Below, one piece after another: positions 35,045-43,796 of a DNA stretch of 52,824 bases. The DNA comes from Chitinophagales bacterium. GTDB taxonomy: Bacteria; Bacteroidota; Bacteroidia; Chitinophagales; UBA2359. How positions within the stretch are numbered: the stretch's first letter is position 1; each line of letters starts with the position of its first letter. Made by a program: the position numbers and the translations under genes. The DNA is taken from positions 26,906-79,729 of the forward strand of contig JAHDFD010000016.1 of assembly GCA_020628375.1 (NCBI GenBank). Reading direction: 5' to 3'. A model generated the notes under the pieces. The model was not told the DNA's origin, ran no database searches, and saw nothing but the letters and a program-made list of their open reading frames with translations.

Positions 35045-35052
35045 TACCTTTG
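35045..35052 (+). promoter_or_regulatory. Probable -7 box before the BatA-like gene
   Basis: TACCTTTG followed by CG is a typical strong form of the Bacteroidota TAnnTTTG box. The gene starts 162 nt downstream, implying a leader of about 155 nt. The 291-nt gap holds no other convincing gene. Confidence 0.4.
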
Positions 35053-35214
35053 CGTCCGCGTAATAAAGAAAGTAAGGGAAAAAATGAAGTAGCGGTTTTT
35101 CTGGTATTCATTTTGATTTTCACCTGACAAACCTTTAAAGATGTGCGTCTGTGTTTAAAACCATGAAGGTATTTAACAATAATGCGTTTATCGCGACTTG
35201 AACTAAACTAATAA

Positions 35215-37248
35215 ATGGATTTTTTATTTTCATCATTTTGGTGGGCATTGATACCGGCAATTCTTATTCCGATCATCATTCACTTATTTCAGTTTCGTCG
35301 GTACAAAAAAGTATTGTTTACCAATGTAGATCTGTTAAGGGAAGTAAAAGAAGAACGTGCTAGCCGCACACGAATCAAGTATTGGCTGGTAATGTTGAGT
35401 CGTATTTTCGCATTAAGCCTGCTGGTTTTGGCATTTATGCAGCCATTTATTCCGCAAGACGAAGATAAAAAGGTTGTAAAGGGACAAAAGAACGTAAGTA
35501 TTTATCTCGATAATTCTTTTAGTATGAAATCGCTCGATAAAGAAGTTTCTCTTTTTGAGAAAGCGCGAGCGAAAGCACGGGAAATTGTAGAGGCTTACGG
35601 ACCAGATGATCGTTTTCAATTGATCACCAATGATTTTCAGGGTAAACACCAGCGTTTACTGAATAAAGAAGAGTTTTATAACTATTTGGATGAAGTTGAA
35701 ATAACACCCAATGTTCAACAACTTTCGAGCGTAAATGAACGACAAAAGCAAGTATTAGAAAATAGCGAAGGCGCTGAAAAAAACATTTTTGTGCTTTCCG
35801 ATTTTCAGAAGAATCTTGCCGATATGGAAACCGACACCTTCTATAACTATTATATCGTTCCGCTTCAGTCGGCAAATCAGCAGAATGTATTTATCGATTC
35901 AGCCTGGTTTGAATCGCCGGTGCAAATGCTGAATACGACCAGTAAATTATTGGTGCGTACACAAAATAAAGGTAATGCCGACGTCGAAAGCTCTCGTTTA
36001 ACCTTAAAGATCAACGATCAGGTAAAAGCACTGAAAGAAGTGAACTTGAGTGCTGGAGCAACGCAGATCGATACGATCAATTTTTCAGTGAACGAAGGTG
36101 GTTGGAACAGGGCTGAATTACATATTACCGATTATCCGATTGATTTCGATGACACCTATTTCTTCAGTTTCAATATAGATGCTCAGATCAAAGCACTTTC
36201 TATTAATCAAAGTAGTAACAGTAAATTTCTGAATGCTTTGTTCAAAGACAATGATCTGATACAATTGGACAATCAATCTGCCGGACAGATAAACTATGCC
36301 TCATTCGGACAATACCGATTGATAATTCTGAATAACCTGCGTGATATTTCTTCGGGTTTAGCCGCCGAGTTGAAAAGGTATCTTGATGATGGTGGTAATG
36401 TAGTTGTATTCCCGACTATGGACGCGAAAACGGAAGCTTATAATGCTTTCCTTCGTTCGGTGAAGGCAAATAATTATCAGGAAAAAAATAATACTAAACG
36501 TCCTGCTCAGAAGATCAACGTAAGACAAGAGGTGTTTAAAGATGTATTCAGTCGATTACCTAAAAACTTAGATCTTCCGGTTGCAAATAAGAGTTTTGAA
36601 TTAAGCCGTTTTTCGAGTTCAAACGAACAACAACTAATCAGTTTTGTCGATGGAGGAACAATGGTTGGTCGTTATAGAGTAGGGGAAGGGAAATTATATT
36701 TAAGTGCAGTACCTTTAGATAATACGAGCAGCAATTTACCTTCTCATGCGGTATTTGTTCCGATGTTGTACAAAATGGCATTAGTGGGTGGCGATGTTCG
36801 TTCATTGGCATATACCATTGGTTCAAATAATTTGATCGAAACAAAAGTAAATGAACCTTTAACAGCTGAATCTATACTGAAATTAAAGTCCGACGAAGGC
36901 GAACTTATTCCGGGACAAAAAGTAAAAGGTAATAAACTGACTTTAAGTTTGAATAATCTGGTTCCAAATGCAGGCTTGTATGCTTTAGCACAGGACAACG
37001 GTGATCCACTGGCTTATTATGGTTTCAATTTTAACCGTAAAGAATCTATTTTGGATTATTTATCGTTAGGTGAAATAAAGGAAAAATTCAGTGGAAAAAC
37101 AACGCGTTTACTCGATAAAGTAGATACCGATTTCTCACAATTAGTTGGTCAGATAGATCGTGGTATTCAGCTTTGGAAATGGTGTTTGATCGGCGCTTTA
37201 ATCTTCTTACTGATCGAAATTCTATTGCTTAGATTCTGGAAGGATTAA
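35215..37248 (+). CDS. BatA-domain membrane protein with von Willebrand-like region
   Basis: 677 residues. The N-terminus is an Aerotolerance/BatA domain: two helices (FWWALIPAILIPIIIHLFQF and YWLVMLSRIFALSLLVLAF) around the conserved FRRYKKVLFTNVDLLREV. A VWA-like domain follows with a metal-site D-x-S-x-S motif at Asp99 (YLDNSFSMKS). The large middle part is periplasmic, with an IFVLSDFQKN strand and a glutamine-amidotransferase-like segment (LIILNNLRDISSG, DDGGNVVVFP). A last helix (WCLIGALIFLLIEILLLRFW) anchors the C-terminus. The family is common in Bacteroidota; its role is not established. Single gene, no other bat genes nearby. Confidence 0.85.
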   Translation: MDFLFSSFWWALIPAILIPIIIHLFQFRRYKKVLFTNVDLLREVKEERASRTRIKYWLVMLSRIFALSLLVLAFMQPFIPQDEDKKVVKGQKNVSIYLDNSFSMKSLDKEVSLFEKARAKAREIVEAYGPDDRFQLITNDFQGKHQRLLNKEEFYNYLDEVEITPNVQQLSSVNERQKQVLENSEGAEKNIFVLSDFQKNLADMETDTFYNYYIVPLQSANQQNVFIDSAWFESPVQMLNTTSKLLVRTQNKGNADVESSRLTLKINDQVKALKEVNLSAGATQIDTINFSVNEGGWNRAELHITDYPIDFDDTYFFSFNIDAQIKALSINQSSNSKFLNALFKDNDLIQLDNQSAGQINYASFGQYRLIILNNLRDISSGLAAELKRYLDDGGNVVVFPTMDAKTEAYNAFLRSVKANNYQEKNNTKRPAQKINVRQEVFKDVFSRLPKNLDLPVANKSFELSRFSSSNEQQLISFVDGGTMVGRYRVGEGKLYLSAVPLDNTSSNLPSHAVFVPMLYKMALVGGDVRSLAYTIGSNNLIETKVNEPLTAESILKLKSDEGELIPGQKVKGNKLTLSLNNLVPNAGLYALAQDNGDPLAYYGFNFNRKESILDYLSLGEIKEKFSGKTTRLLDKVDTDFSQLVGQIDRGIQLWKWCLIGALIFLLIEILLLRFWKD

Positions 37249-37331
37249 GTTGCTTTCAGTTGAAGTATTAGCAAAGCTTCGTGCCCATGTCATTTTTATC
37301 GATTAGATTTTTTCAATATCCGGGAGTCCAA

Positions 37332-37370
37332 TAGAGTTTATTACGAAAACTGATTACAGTATTTTGACAG
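37332..37370. mobile_element. MITE, AGAGTTTATT family, truncated copy 3
   Basis: The left end AGAGTTTATTACGAAAACTG and about 20 more bases match copies 1 and 2. The right end is missing. The following ~70 bases are unlike the other copies and more GC-rich. Confidence 0.55.
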
Positions 37371-37494
37371 TGAATGTCTGCTGGTCGGGAGACACGGCAG
37401 AGGTTCGAACCGTTTTGGCCTGAGACGCACAGTCGCCTGAACAAAAAACAAAGCTAGCCTTACATTTGAGTCCCTGCCTTAAAATTGTATAAGA

Positions 37495-38949
37495 TCAATA
37501 AGTCAACTGCACCAATACAAAGTAATTCCTTGTGGTATAAGCAGGAATAATCATCTCGTTTTTTCCCACTTGCTTAGCATGACGAGGCGACATAAGTATA
37601 TCGTATTTTTCAGAATTGAATAAGGTTTTTATTCCTCCCGATCCTTGCTCTGAAACACCAAAACTACTAACAGGCGTTATATATTCTACCTGTTCGTTGA
37701 ATATCAGATGAATTCTATTTTTAAGATTCATAACACCGAACGACGAGAAGTGTCCGTCGTCATCTTCTGAGTATTGCGATTTACGCATTACATCGCTCCA
37801 CTCAAGGCTTCCATCAGGTTCAATAGAAAGCACAACCATATCATCGTAGCTATACGATTCGGTTTGAGCACTTCTTCCTGCAAAAAGATCAGTATGAATA
37901 TTTCCGGTTGTAGAATTAGAAACTACCGATCTGTTATACAGTTCTCCTATGAGCAAAGCACCACCATCTGAACGAGGAATGACTTTTCTGAATTCCAATT
38001 CATCTAAACGTGTTTTCTGACCTAAAAGTGATCTTCTGGTCGTTTGTGTCTTCAGCAATTCGGGCAATTTAGCATAACTAATATCTAAGGCTGAGTCATC
38101 GAAGCTTACTTTCGAGAAAAAATACCCTTTCGGTATTCTATCATTTCCGGTTGAATAAGTTCCCGAAACCAATAATAGATTATTAATTAAATCCAATTCA
38201 GTTTCGTAGCCGGCAATAAGCGTATCTCGGTGCTTTATCACCTGTTCGGTCAAAACGCCATCGATCAATTTATTTATCTTAATTCCTTTGGTTAAGCCTT
38301 CATCTGAAAAAAGTCCGGTTTGTCTTTTATCGGAAATCAAAAAAACTTCACCGTTCAAGCCAATATGTGTTTGCCTAAAACGCCAGTTATTCTCATTAAC
38401 TATTTGAACAGCATTGTTTTTTTGCATATTCACATCCATTAAAACAATCTCTATATTCTGGTTATTTATTCCTTCTTTATCGATAATTTCAATGGCAAAA
38501 TAATCGCGGTTAGCACTATGATTAATGCGGTATATAATTCCTTTATTATCGCTTTCATTCACTAAAAGCGGTTCTCCTTTTAATCGGAATTGTTTATCAA
38601 GCGGCTGAACTTTCAGGTTATGCTGCCCATTCTGACGTTCAGAATAGAATGCCAATGCTCCCTGTTTGGTTAAGATCATTTCGAGCATATTCATACGCTT
38701 CGATTTAAAACGTATTTCCTTACTCCAACTTAGATCGAGGCTTTTCGAGTCGAAAGCATTTACCTCAAAATAATTCCTTCCATATTTATAAAGCAGAACA
38801 TTTCCGTTTACCTTCCCTAATATATCGAAGTGTGTAATATCGTTCGATAACCTTTCTGGGCTTGTCATTTTTACCTTTTGTGCTTGTGTAGGCACTGAAA
38901 GAAACAATATAGCCACAAAAAGACAACAAATATTTTTAAGGTAATTCAT
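37495..38949 (-). CDS. Secreted protein of unknown function
   Basis: 484 residues. Signal peptide MNYLKNICCLFVAILFLSV, cleavage near TQA-QKV. The mature part is rich in beta strands with regular short hydrophobic segments (VNGNVLLYKYGRNYFEVNAF, GALLIGELYNRSVV, LIFNEQVEYITP), consistent with a beta-propeller-like fold, but I cannot assign a family. The start is 14 bp from MITE copy B, so its promoter must lie in that element: a TAATTTTG box is 26 nt before the ATG. Confidence 0.75.
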   Translation of the reverse strand: MNYLKNICCLFVAILFLSVPTQAQKVKMTSPERLSNDITHFDILGKVNGNVLLYKYGRNYFEVNAFDSKSLDLSWSKEIRFKSKRMNMLEMILTKQGALAFYSERQNGQHNLKVQPLDKQFRLKGEPLLVNESDNKGIIYRINHSANRDYFAIEIIDKEGINNQNIEIVLMDVNMQKNNAVQIVNENNWRFRQTHIGLNGEVFLISDKRQTGLFSDEGLTKGIKINKLIDGVLTEQVIKHRDTLIAGYETELDLINNLLLVSGTYSTGNDRIPKGYFFSKVSFDDSALDISYAKLPELLKTQTTRRSLLGQKTRLDELEFRKVIPRSDGGALLIGELYNRSVVSNSTTGNIHTDLFAGRSAQTESYSYDDMVVLSIEPDGSLEWSDVMRKSQYSEDDDGHFSSFGVMNLKNRIHLIFNEQVEYITPVSSFGVSEQGSGGIKTLFNSEKYDILMSPRHAKQVGKNEMIIPAYTTRNYFVLVQLTY

Positions 38950-38963
38950 AAACTATTGTCTTG

Positions 38964-39127
38964 TAGTAGGCAAGCAAAATTACATTGACAACAATGAGTA
39001 CGAGATATTTTTCAACTGTTAAGGCATCAAAACCGCACATAGCCGAGCTACGTAAGGCTTTTAATAACGAAGACAGGTGGAAAATAGATAACTCATAGTT
39101 GTTAAGTTTGATTTGTTTGACTACTTA
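38964..39127. mobile_element. 164-bp MITE with promoter box, copy B
   Basis: This is the inverted copy of 26986-27150, with about 10% changes. It begins TAGTAGGCAAGCAAAAT and ends ATTTGTTTGACTACTTA. Read on the minus strand it has the same orientation towards the 37495-38949 gene as copy A has towards fadJ. Confidence 0.8.
38975..38982 (-). promoter_or_regulatory. -7 box inside MITE copy B
   Basis: TAATTTTG on the minus strand is conserved with copy A. It lies 26 nt before the secreted protein's ATG, giving a leader of about 19 nt. Confidence 0.5.
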
Positions 39128-39214
39128 ATCCTTATAAAATTAATGTTTACTTTAATAAGACGGAAAATTAAACGAATTGTTGCAATACTTGAATTCAGCT
39201 TTTCAGCTTATAAT

Positions 39215-39251
39215 AAAAAAACCCGACTACTAACCTAAGGCTTTCGTCAGG
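39215..39251 (-). terminator. Possible terminator of the TraG gene
   Basis: On the minus strand CCTGAC (39251-39246) can pair with GTCGGG (39227-39222, one wobble), followed by T7. The loop is 18 nt, so the structure is weak. Confidence 0.45.
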
Positions 39252-39308
39252 TGTCCCCAATATGGGCGAGCATCCAAAGTCAAGGGCTTTTATGAATTAA
39301 CACTTATT

Positions 39309-40646
39309 TCAACGATAGAATCTGTTATGATCGAATTGTTTTTTGAATTTAGCATCTGTCAGATAATCCATTCGTTCACAAAAGTTGAGTTTTGCTCCCG
39401 GAGTTACAACCAGTTGTTCTTCAGGTTTCATTTGAAGTAATTTAGAAGGCTTAATATCGCCTAGTATTGAGCTGAGTTCTTTAGCCATTAAATAATTATT
39501 CACACCGAAAGTCTGCATCACAGCTGTATTGTTAATAATTGATTGCCAATCATCTTTATAGTGTCTTTTCAATTGACTTACACATTGCCAGGCAGTCCAG
39601 ATACGACAACCATAACCTCTTAACAGTGTAACAGCAGTTCTCAAACTCTCCATTTCACCAAGCTGGGCTGCTTCATCAATAATGAACAAATTTGCCTTTT
39701 CTGGTCTTTTTTTCCTTTCAATCAACACATCGAGTAAAGTCGCTACCCACAGTCGGAGCAAAGCAGCATGAGAGTTTAGTTTGTCAGGTGGAATTACCAA
39801 ATAGATTGACATATTCGCTCCATTTTTATAGGCTTCCAGATCAAATGTTGTTTCCGATAAGCTATCGGTAACTTTTGGATCGCCAAGTATATGTATATGT
39901 TGCTGAGCTGTAGCCAATATGCCACTTCGTGTTACATCTGTTGTTTGAATAAACTGAGCGATCTCTGACTTCGCAAATTGGATCAATTCTTTGTGGTTAT
40001 CTAAAATAACAGCAAGATTATAAGTAACATCTTCATTACCCAATAAATCTCTTAAAACACTTAAATTTCTATCTGCTCCTTCTTTCTCTGTCATTATATA
40101 AGCAATAATCCCGGAAATTACAGCATTGGCTTTATTATCCCAGAATGGATCTTTAAGACTACTTTTTTCAGTCAGTAATTCTGTTATTTTCATTGCTTGC
40201 GTACAAACCGAGTCAGAACTAAGCTGATGAATATCGAGCGGATTGAGTTTATCGGGCTTATCGCTTACCAAGTGGAAAGGGTCGATCACGATTACTTCTC
40301 CAAACTCTTTTCTTTTTCGAGCAGTTACATTATAAGCCTCGCCTTTCGGATCAATAACCATTACTGGACCATCGTAACTCAATAGAGTAGGAATGATCGC
40401 ATTTCTTCCTTTACCCGAACCAGTTGGAGCAATTGTCATCAGATGTCCTTCATCTCCTGTAAAAAAGAAAGGCTTTTTTCTGCCTTTACCTTCTTTTTTA
40501 TTATAGAATCCTATTCTCATTCTTTCCGGATTGAAAGGACTTTTATTTTGGATAGCATTGTTACTAGTCCAGCCTAATTGTATTTTACTTGCTTTTTTCA
40601 TAGTTGAATTTTCAGGGTGTTTAAGTAGTCGTATAAAAGTCTTCAA
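39309..40646 (-). CDS. Orphan TraG/VirD4-type coupling ATPase
   Basis: 445 residues. Walker A is MTIAPTGSGKGRNAIIPTLL, followed by the family block GPVMVIDPKGEAYNVTARKR. Walker B is NLFIIDEAAQLGEM, and RIWTAWQCVSQLKRHY and WQSIINNTAVMQTFGVNN complete the T4SS-DNA_transf core. The usual N-terminal membrane helices are missing: only ~60 residues precede Walker A, with no hydrophobic segment. The start may instead be the ATG at 40601 (MKKASKIQ). Coupling proteins bring DNA to a type IV secretion channel, but no relaxase or channel gene is in the window. It may be a conjugation relic or a soluble ATPase with another job. Confidence 0.85.
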   Translation of the reverse strand: MKTFIRLLKHPENSTMKKASKIQLGWTSNNAIQNKSPFNPERMRIGFYNKKEGKGRKKPFFFTGDEGHLMTIAPTGSGKGRNAIIPTLLSYDGPVMVIDPKGEAYNVTARKRKEFGEVIVIDPFHLVSDKPDKLNPLDIHQLSSDSVCTQAMKITELLTEKSSLKDPFWDNKANAVISGIIAYIMTEKEGADRNLSVLRDLLGNEDVTYNLAVILDNHKELIQFAKSEIAQFIQTTDVTRSGILATAQQHIHILGDPKVTDSLSETTFDLEAYKNGANMSIYLVIPPDKLNSHAALLRLWVATLLDVLIERKKRPEKANLFIIDEAAQLGEMESLRTAVTLLRGYGCRIWTAWQCVSQLKRHYKDDWQSIINNTAVMQTFGVNNYLMAKELSSILGDIKPSKLLQMKPEEQLVVTPGAKLNFCERMDYLTDAKFKKQFDHNRFYR

Positions 40647-41023
40647 ACCAGAAAACTAGTACTAATGGAACTTTTTAGCTTAAAATTTTATTTATATAGT
40701 TAGTTCCTTTCATCATCTCTTTTGAACGTTCAGCAGAAAGATGGAACAAATTTATTTGCCTTACATAAGCTTTAGTTGAAGCAGTCGGTTATTTAATCTT
40801 ATATTATTTTTTAGAATAGTTTTAAAATATTTTAGAATAAATAATAAAGCGTATAACGAAGATTGCCTTCGAAAAAAGACCATAGATTTAATGCGTTTTT
40901 TTAAACCAAAAGAATTTGTAAGCAGGCAATTAAAAGAAAAACAGATAAAGCATTTTAGAATACGAAATGACCTGAAAACATTGAAACTAAATACTATTAC
41001 TAAACATCTATAAACCAAGCTAA
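40647..41023. other. Gap between divergent TraG and unknown genes
   Basis: 377 nt, very AT-rich. The plus strand stays open from ~40775 to 41013 but has an ATG only at 40891. No strong promoter box or repeat was recognised. Confidence 0.4.
40891..41013 (+). CDS. Possible small basic protein
   Basis: A 40-codon frame starting MRFFKPKEFVSRQLKEKQIK, Lys/Arg-rich, ending 10 nt before the next gene's ATG. The frame is open for about 38 further codons upstream without a standard start. It could be a real leader gene or chance; the strand and spacing favour it slightly. Confidence 0.25.
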   Translation: MRFFKPKEFVSRQLKEKQIKHFRIRNDLKTLKLNTITKHL

Positions 41024-41941
41024 ATGAAAATCTCAAGCAGAACCTTTGAATTATTATGCCAGGAAATCGTTGAAAAATTCAAGAAAACCACTGGTATTCA
41101 CCAATCTAGTTTATTTGAACTATGGGGTTACTTCACCGATCATAATGAAGCGGAATACACAACCATTAAGAGTGAAGCAATTAAATACTTCTTGGAAGTG
41201 ACACCTAAAGAAACAATAGAAAAACGAGCTAAGTTAAAAGCGAAACTCAAACAAAATAAAGATGGTATTTTCTATTGCCTCGATGGTAAACACTTCCCAG
41301 ACAGACGAAGACAAGCAAAACACCACACAACGATCACGATCAATCCAGAGATACTGGAGATTTATTTGCGATACGCAGGTGATTACCTTTCGTGGCATGA
41401 GTTTGAAAACCGACAAGAGCAAATGCTGGAATTTATTTGTTACTACTGGCATCCGAAAGAAAAAAGAGTACTGGGTTTCAATGTAAACACTACTGCTACT
41501 GGCACTATGGAAGTTTTTGGCACTCGCACTGGCGCAAAATTCGTTAGCCATGATTTCAAGTATGACACCCCGATTACTTTTATCGATCTAGTAGAACAAC
41601 ACCCAAAGTCAAGTCGTCGTATTTTGGGTATAATTCATACCAGTTATATTTCAGATCTTGCCAAACACGATTGTATTCCTGGTACTATACAAATGCTCGA
41701 TGGTTTAGAAGGAGGAATTATGAATACAGTAGCCGTAATAACAAAGAAGCACCATATATATAATTCGAATGAAACAATCTCTACTAATGAACCACCTAAA
41801 ATACCGAAAGAAGTAAGAGCCATTATTGAAGCGAACCAGGAATATTCGTTCTATATAAAGAACTCGAAATTACTCAAAATAAGTAGAGATATTATGAATG
41901 TGTTTAAAGGTAAAGACGATGACCCGATAATTTATGGGTAA
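41024..41941 (+). CDS. Unknown soluble protein divergent from TraG
   Basis: 305 residues, no signal peptide or membrane helix, no family recognised. Residues 1-85 are helical and charged (EIVEKFKKTTGIHQSSLFEL, KRAKLKAKLKQNKDG). The centre mixes strands and aromatics (YLRYAGDYLSWHEFENRQEQ, YWHPKEKRVLGFNVNTTATG). A basic cluster PDRRRQAKHHT lies near residue 95. The AT-rich tail ends FKGKDDDPIIYG. The divergent orphan coupling ATPase suggests a mobile-element origin for both, which is inference. Confidence 0.65.
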   Translation: MKISSRTFELLCQEIVEKFKKTTGIHQSSLFELWGYFTDHNEAEYTTIKSEAIKYFLEVTPKETIEKRAKLKAKLKQNKDGIFYCLDGKHFPDRRRQAKHHTTITINPEILEIYLRYAGDYLSWHEFENRQEQMLEFICYYWHPKEKRVLGFNVNTTATGTMEVFGTRTGAKFVSHDFKYDTPITFIDLVEQHPKSSRRILGIIHTSYISDLAKHDCIPGTIQMLDGLEGGIMNTVAVITKKHHIYNSNETISTNEPPKIPKEVRAIIEANQEYSFYIKNSKLLKISRDIMNVFKGKDDDPIIYG

Positions 41942-41952
41942 GGGGGATAATT

Positions 41953-41996
41953 GATGGTTGATGAGTGATGGGGGATTTTATCATTCATCAACCATC
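41953..41996. terminator. Bidirectional hairpin between convergent genes
   Basis: GATGGTTGATGA (41953-41964) pairs perfectly with TCATCAACCATC (41985-41996), 12 bp, extended by partial pairing inside. It lies between the ends of the 41024 and 42012 genes. Confidence 0.65.
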
Positions 41997-42011
41997 ACTC
42001 ATCATTCATAT

Positions 42012-43550
42012 TTATTGCACTAGTAACTTTTCGATTACAATACCTTCTTTACTTTGTATGTGTAGTAAGTAAATTCCTGCGCTATAGCCATTGAGGTCAA
42101 TATTGAATTGTTGAGTATTTACAACATTTTCTTGCAATACTAGTTTTCCACTGATATCGTAAACAGCATATTGATTGACTAAATCACTTGTATTAACCTG
42201 AAATTCGCCCTCACTTGGATTAGGATAAATCGCTTCTACAATATTTATACTTTCTATATTCACAGTTTGTGAGCAATCTTCCACGGTAATGGTAATTTCT
42301 TCAGCAACGGTACAACCATTGGCAAGGCTGGCAGTTACTGTATAAGTTGTTGTACTTTCCGGGTTCAAATAAACAGCATTCGTTCCTGTAACCCCTTCGG
42401 TCGGTTCCCATGTATAGCTAATTCCACCAGGTACACTTACGAGCATATTAACCGTTTCACCTTCACATAATTCAAGATCATCGGTAGAAACATAACTTAA
42501 CTGTGGAGCTGCTCCGGCTGTAAAATCCACAGAAATCTCTTGGGTTGCTGAACAGCCTTCGGGTGTTTCTATCATTACAGTATAAAACGTATTATCATTA
42601 GGCGAAGCTATTGGATTTGGACTTGTTGGATCATCTAAACCTTCGGTTGGACTCCATGAATAACTAGCATTTTCTGTAGCATTCACAGAAAGCTGTACTT
42701 CTCCTGTTCCGCAATCACCAATAGATTCGGCGGTAATTTCTACCTGTAAATCTCCTTCTTCTATATCTACTTCTGCTTCAGCAGTACATCCATTTTCATC
42801 TATTACAAATACTTCATAGGTTCCTGCCGGTAAAGCATCAACGCTATCGAATTCGTTATCATCGCCATCTACAGCAAGAACCGTATAATTTTCACTTCCT
42901 GAAACAGATAATTCTAACGCTCCATTTGACAAACCTCCACATGCTGGTAAGCTATTAACACTTTCAATATTCAATCCTCCTTCAGAAGGAGGTATTTCAA
43001 AAGTTATCTGCTCAACACAATTATCAAAATTGCTTACTGTAACCGCATAGGTTCCGGATGAAAGTCCATTTACAGTTGCAGTTGTATCACCAGTTGACCA
43101 CTGATAATTCAGCTGACCTGCAAATACAGAAGGATTGATCGTAATTGACGCATCGTCGCTGTCAGGGCACGAAATTTCCGTTTGATCAACAGATTCTATC
43201 ATTTCCTCACCATCCTCGATAACAACTTCAACTGTTACCTGACAAATATTACCCAATGAATCAGGTGGATGTGTTACTAAAACATTATAAGTTCCTGCTG
43301 ACAAATTAAAAGCAGTATGAAATGTTTGTCCATCACTCCATTCATAAGTACAGCCACTGAACATACAGCTACATCCTGTACTTGATACCGTTGCCTGACC
43401 TGTTTGCGAACCGGCGCAAGCCGTTGAGGTACCTGCAGTCTGTACCACATAACCTGTTTCTTCACACACAGCTATATCCTGTGCACTTAAAGAAACAAAT
43501 GAAAGTGTGAAGAGTAAGAAGATTAAGTTAGTTAGTAATAATTGCTTCAT
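42012..43550 (-). CDS. T9SS cargo protein with SprB-like repeats and type A sorting domain
   Basis: 512 residues. The signal peptide (MKQLLLTNLIFLLFTLSFVS) is followed by SprB-type repeats: YEWSDGQTF...NLSAGTYNVLV, YQWSTGDTTATVNGLSSGTY, and LPACGGLSNGALELSVSGS. Two Ig-like units with YSWSPTEGLDDPTSPNP and YTWEPTEGVTG come next. The last ~75 residues are a type A sorting domain: AIYPNPSEGEFQV, YAVYDISGKLVLQENV, GYSAGIYLLHIQS, ending KLLVQ. It should be exported by T9SS and attached to the cell surface or released. Function otherwise unknown, perhaps adhesion. Confidence 0.92.
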   Translation of the reverse strand: MKQLLLTNLIFLLFTLSFVSLSAQDIAVCEETGYVVQTAGTSTACAGSQTGQATVSSTGCSCMFSGCTYEWSDGQTFHTAFNLSAGTYNVLVTHPPDSLGNICQVTVEVVIEDGEEMIESVDQTEISCPDSDDASITINPSVFAGQLNYQWSTGDTTATVNGLSSGTYAVTVSNFDNCVEQITFEIPPSEGGLNIESVNSLPACGGLSNGALELSVSGSENYTVLAVDGDDNEFDSVDALPAGTYEVFVIDENGCTAEAEVDIEEGDLQVEITAESIGDCGTGEVQLSVNATENASYSWSPTEGLDDPTSPNPIASPNDNTFYTVMIETPEGCSATQEISVDFTAGAAPQLSYVSTDDLELCEGETVNMLVSVPGGISYTWEPTEGVTGTNAVYLNPESTTTYTVTASLANGCTVAEEITITVEDCSQTVNIESINIVEAIYPNPSEGEFQVNTSDLVNQYAVYDISGKLVLQENVVNTQQFNIDLNGYSAGIYLLHIQSKEGIVIEKLLVQ

Positions 43551-43744
43551 CTTTTCTATATTTTCTGACTCTGCAACATAGCAGAAGAGGTTTATTATAC
43601 ACTTAAGGCAAATTATTTGCCAATTTATAGTTTTATTCTGTTAAAAATGTTAAACAGTTATTATCTACGTGTAGTATTTCATTTCGTTTCACTAATTTAC
43701 AAAAGTTCTGTTAGCTATGCTATATAGTGTTCTTATATTCATTT

Positions 43745-43752
43745 TACTTTTG
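43745..43752 (+). promoter_or_regulatory. -7 box of the glycosyltransferase gene
   Basis: TACTTTTG matches TAnnTTTG. It lies 44 nt before the ATG and in front of the extra N-terminal codons. No -33 element was recognised. Confidence 0.5.
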
Positions 43753-43796
43753 TATTTATCGAAGCAGAAAAACAAACTAAATTACTCATCATCAGA

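Noticed and set aside
34986..35111. Minus-strand 41-codon basic frame starting MNTRKTATSFF
   Set aside because: A strong plus-strand TACCTTTG box lies inside it and nothing supports expression; it could still be a small protein.
37380..37440. GC-rich stretch with GAGGTTCGAACC resembling a tRNA T-arm
   Set aside because: No acceptor, D-arm or anticodon arm could be placed around it.
40761..41036. Minus-strand 91-codon frame
   Set aside because: Phe/Leu-rich complement of an AT-rich plus-strand frame; no domain and it overlaps the start of the next gene.
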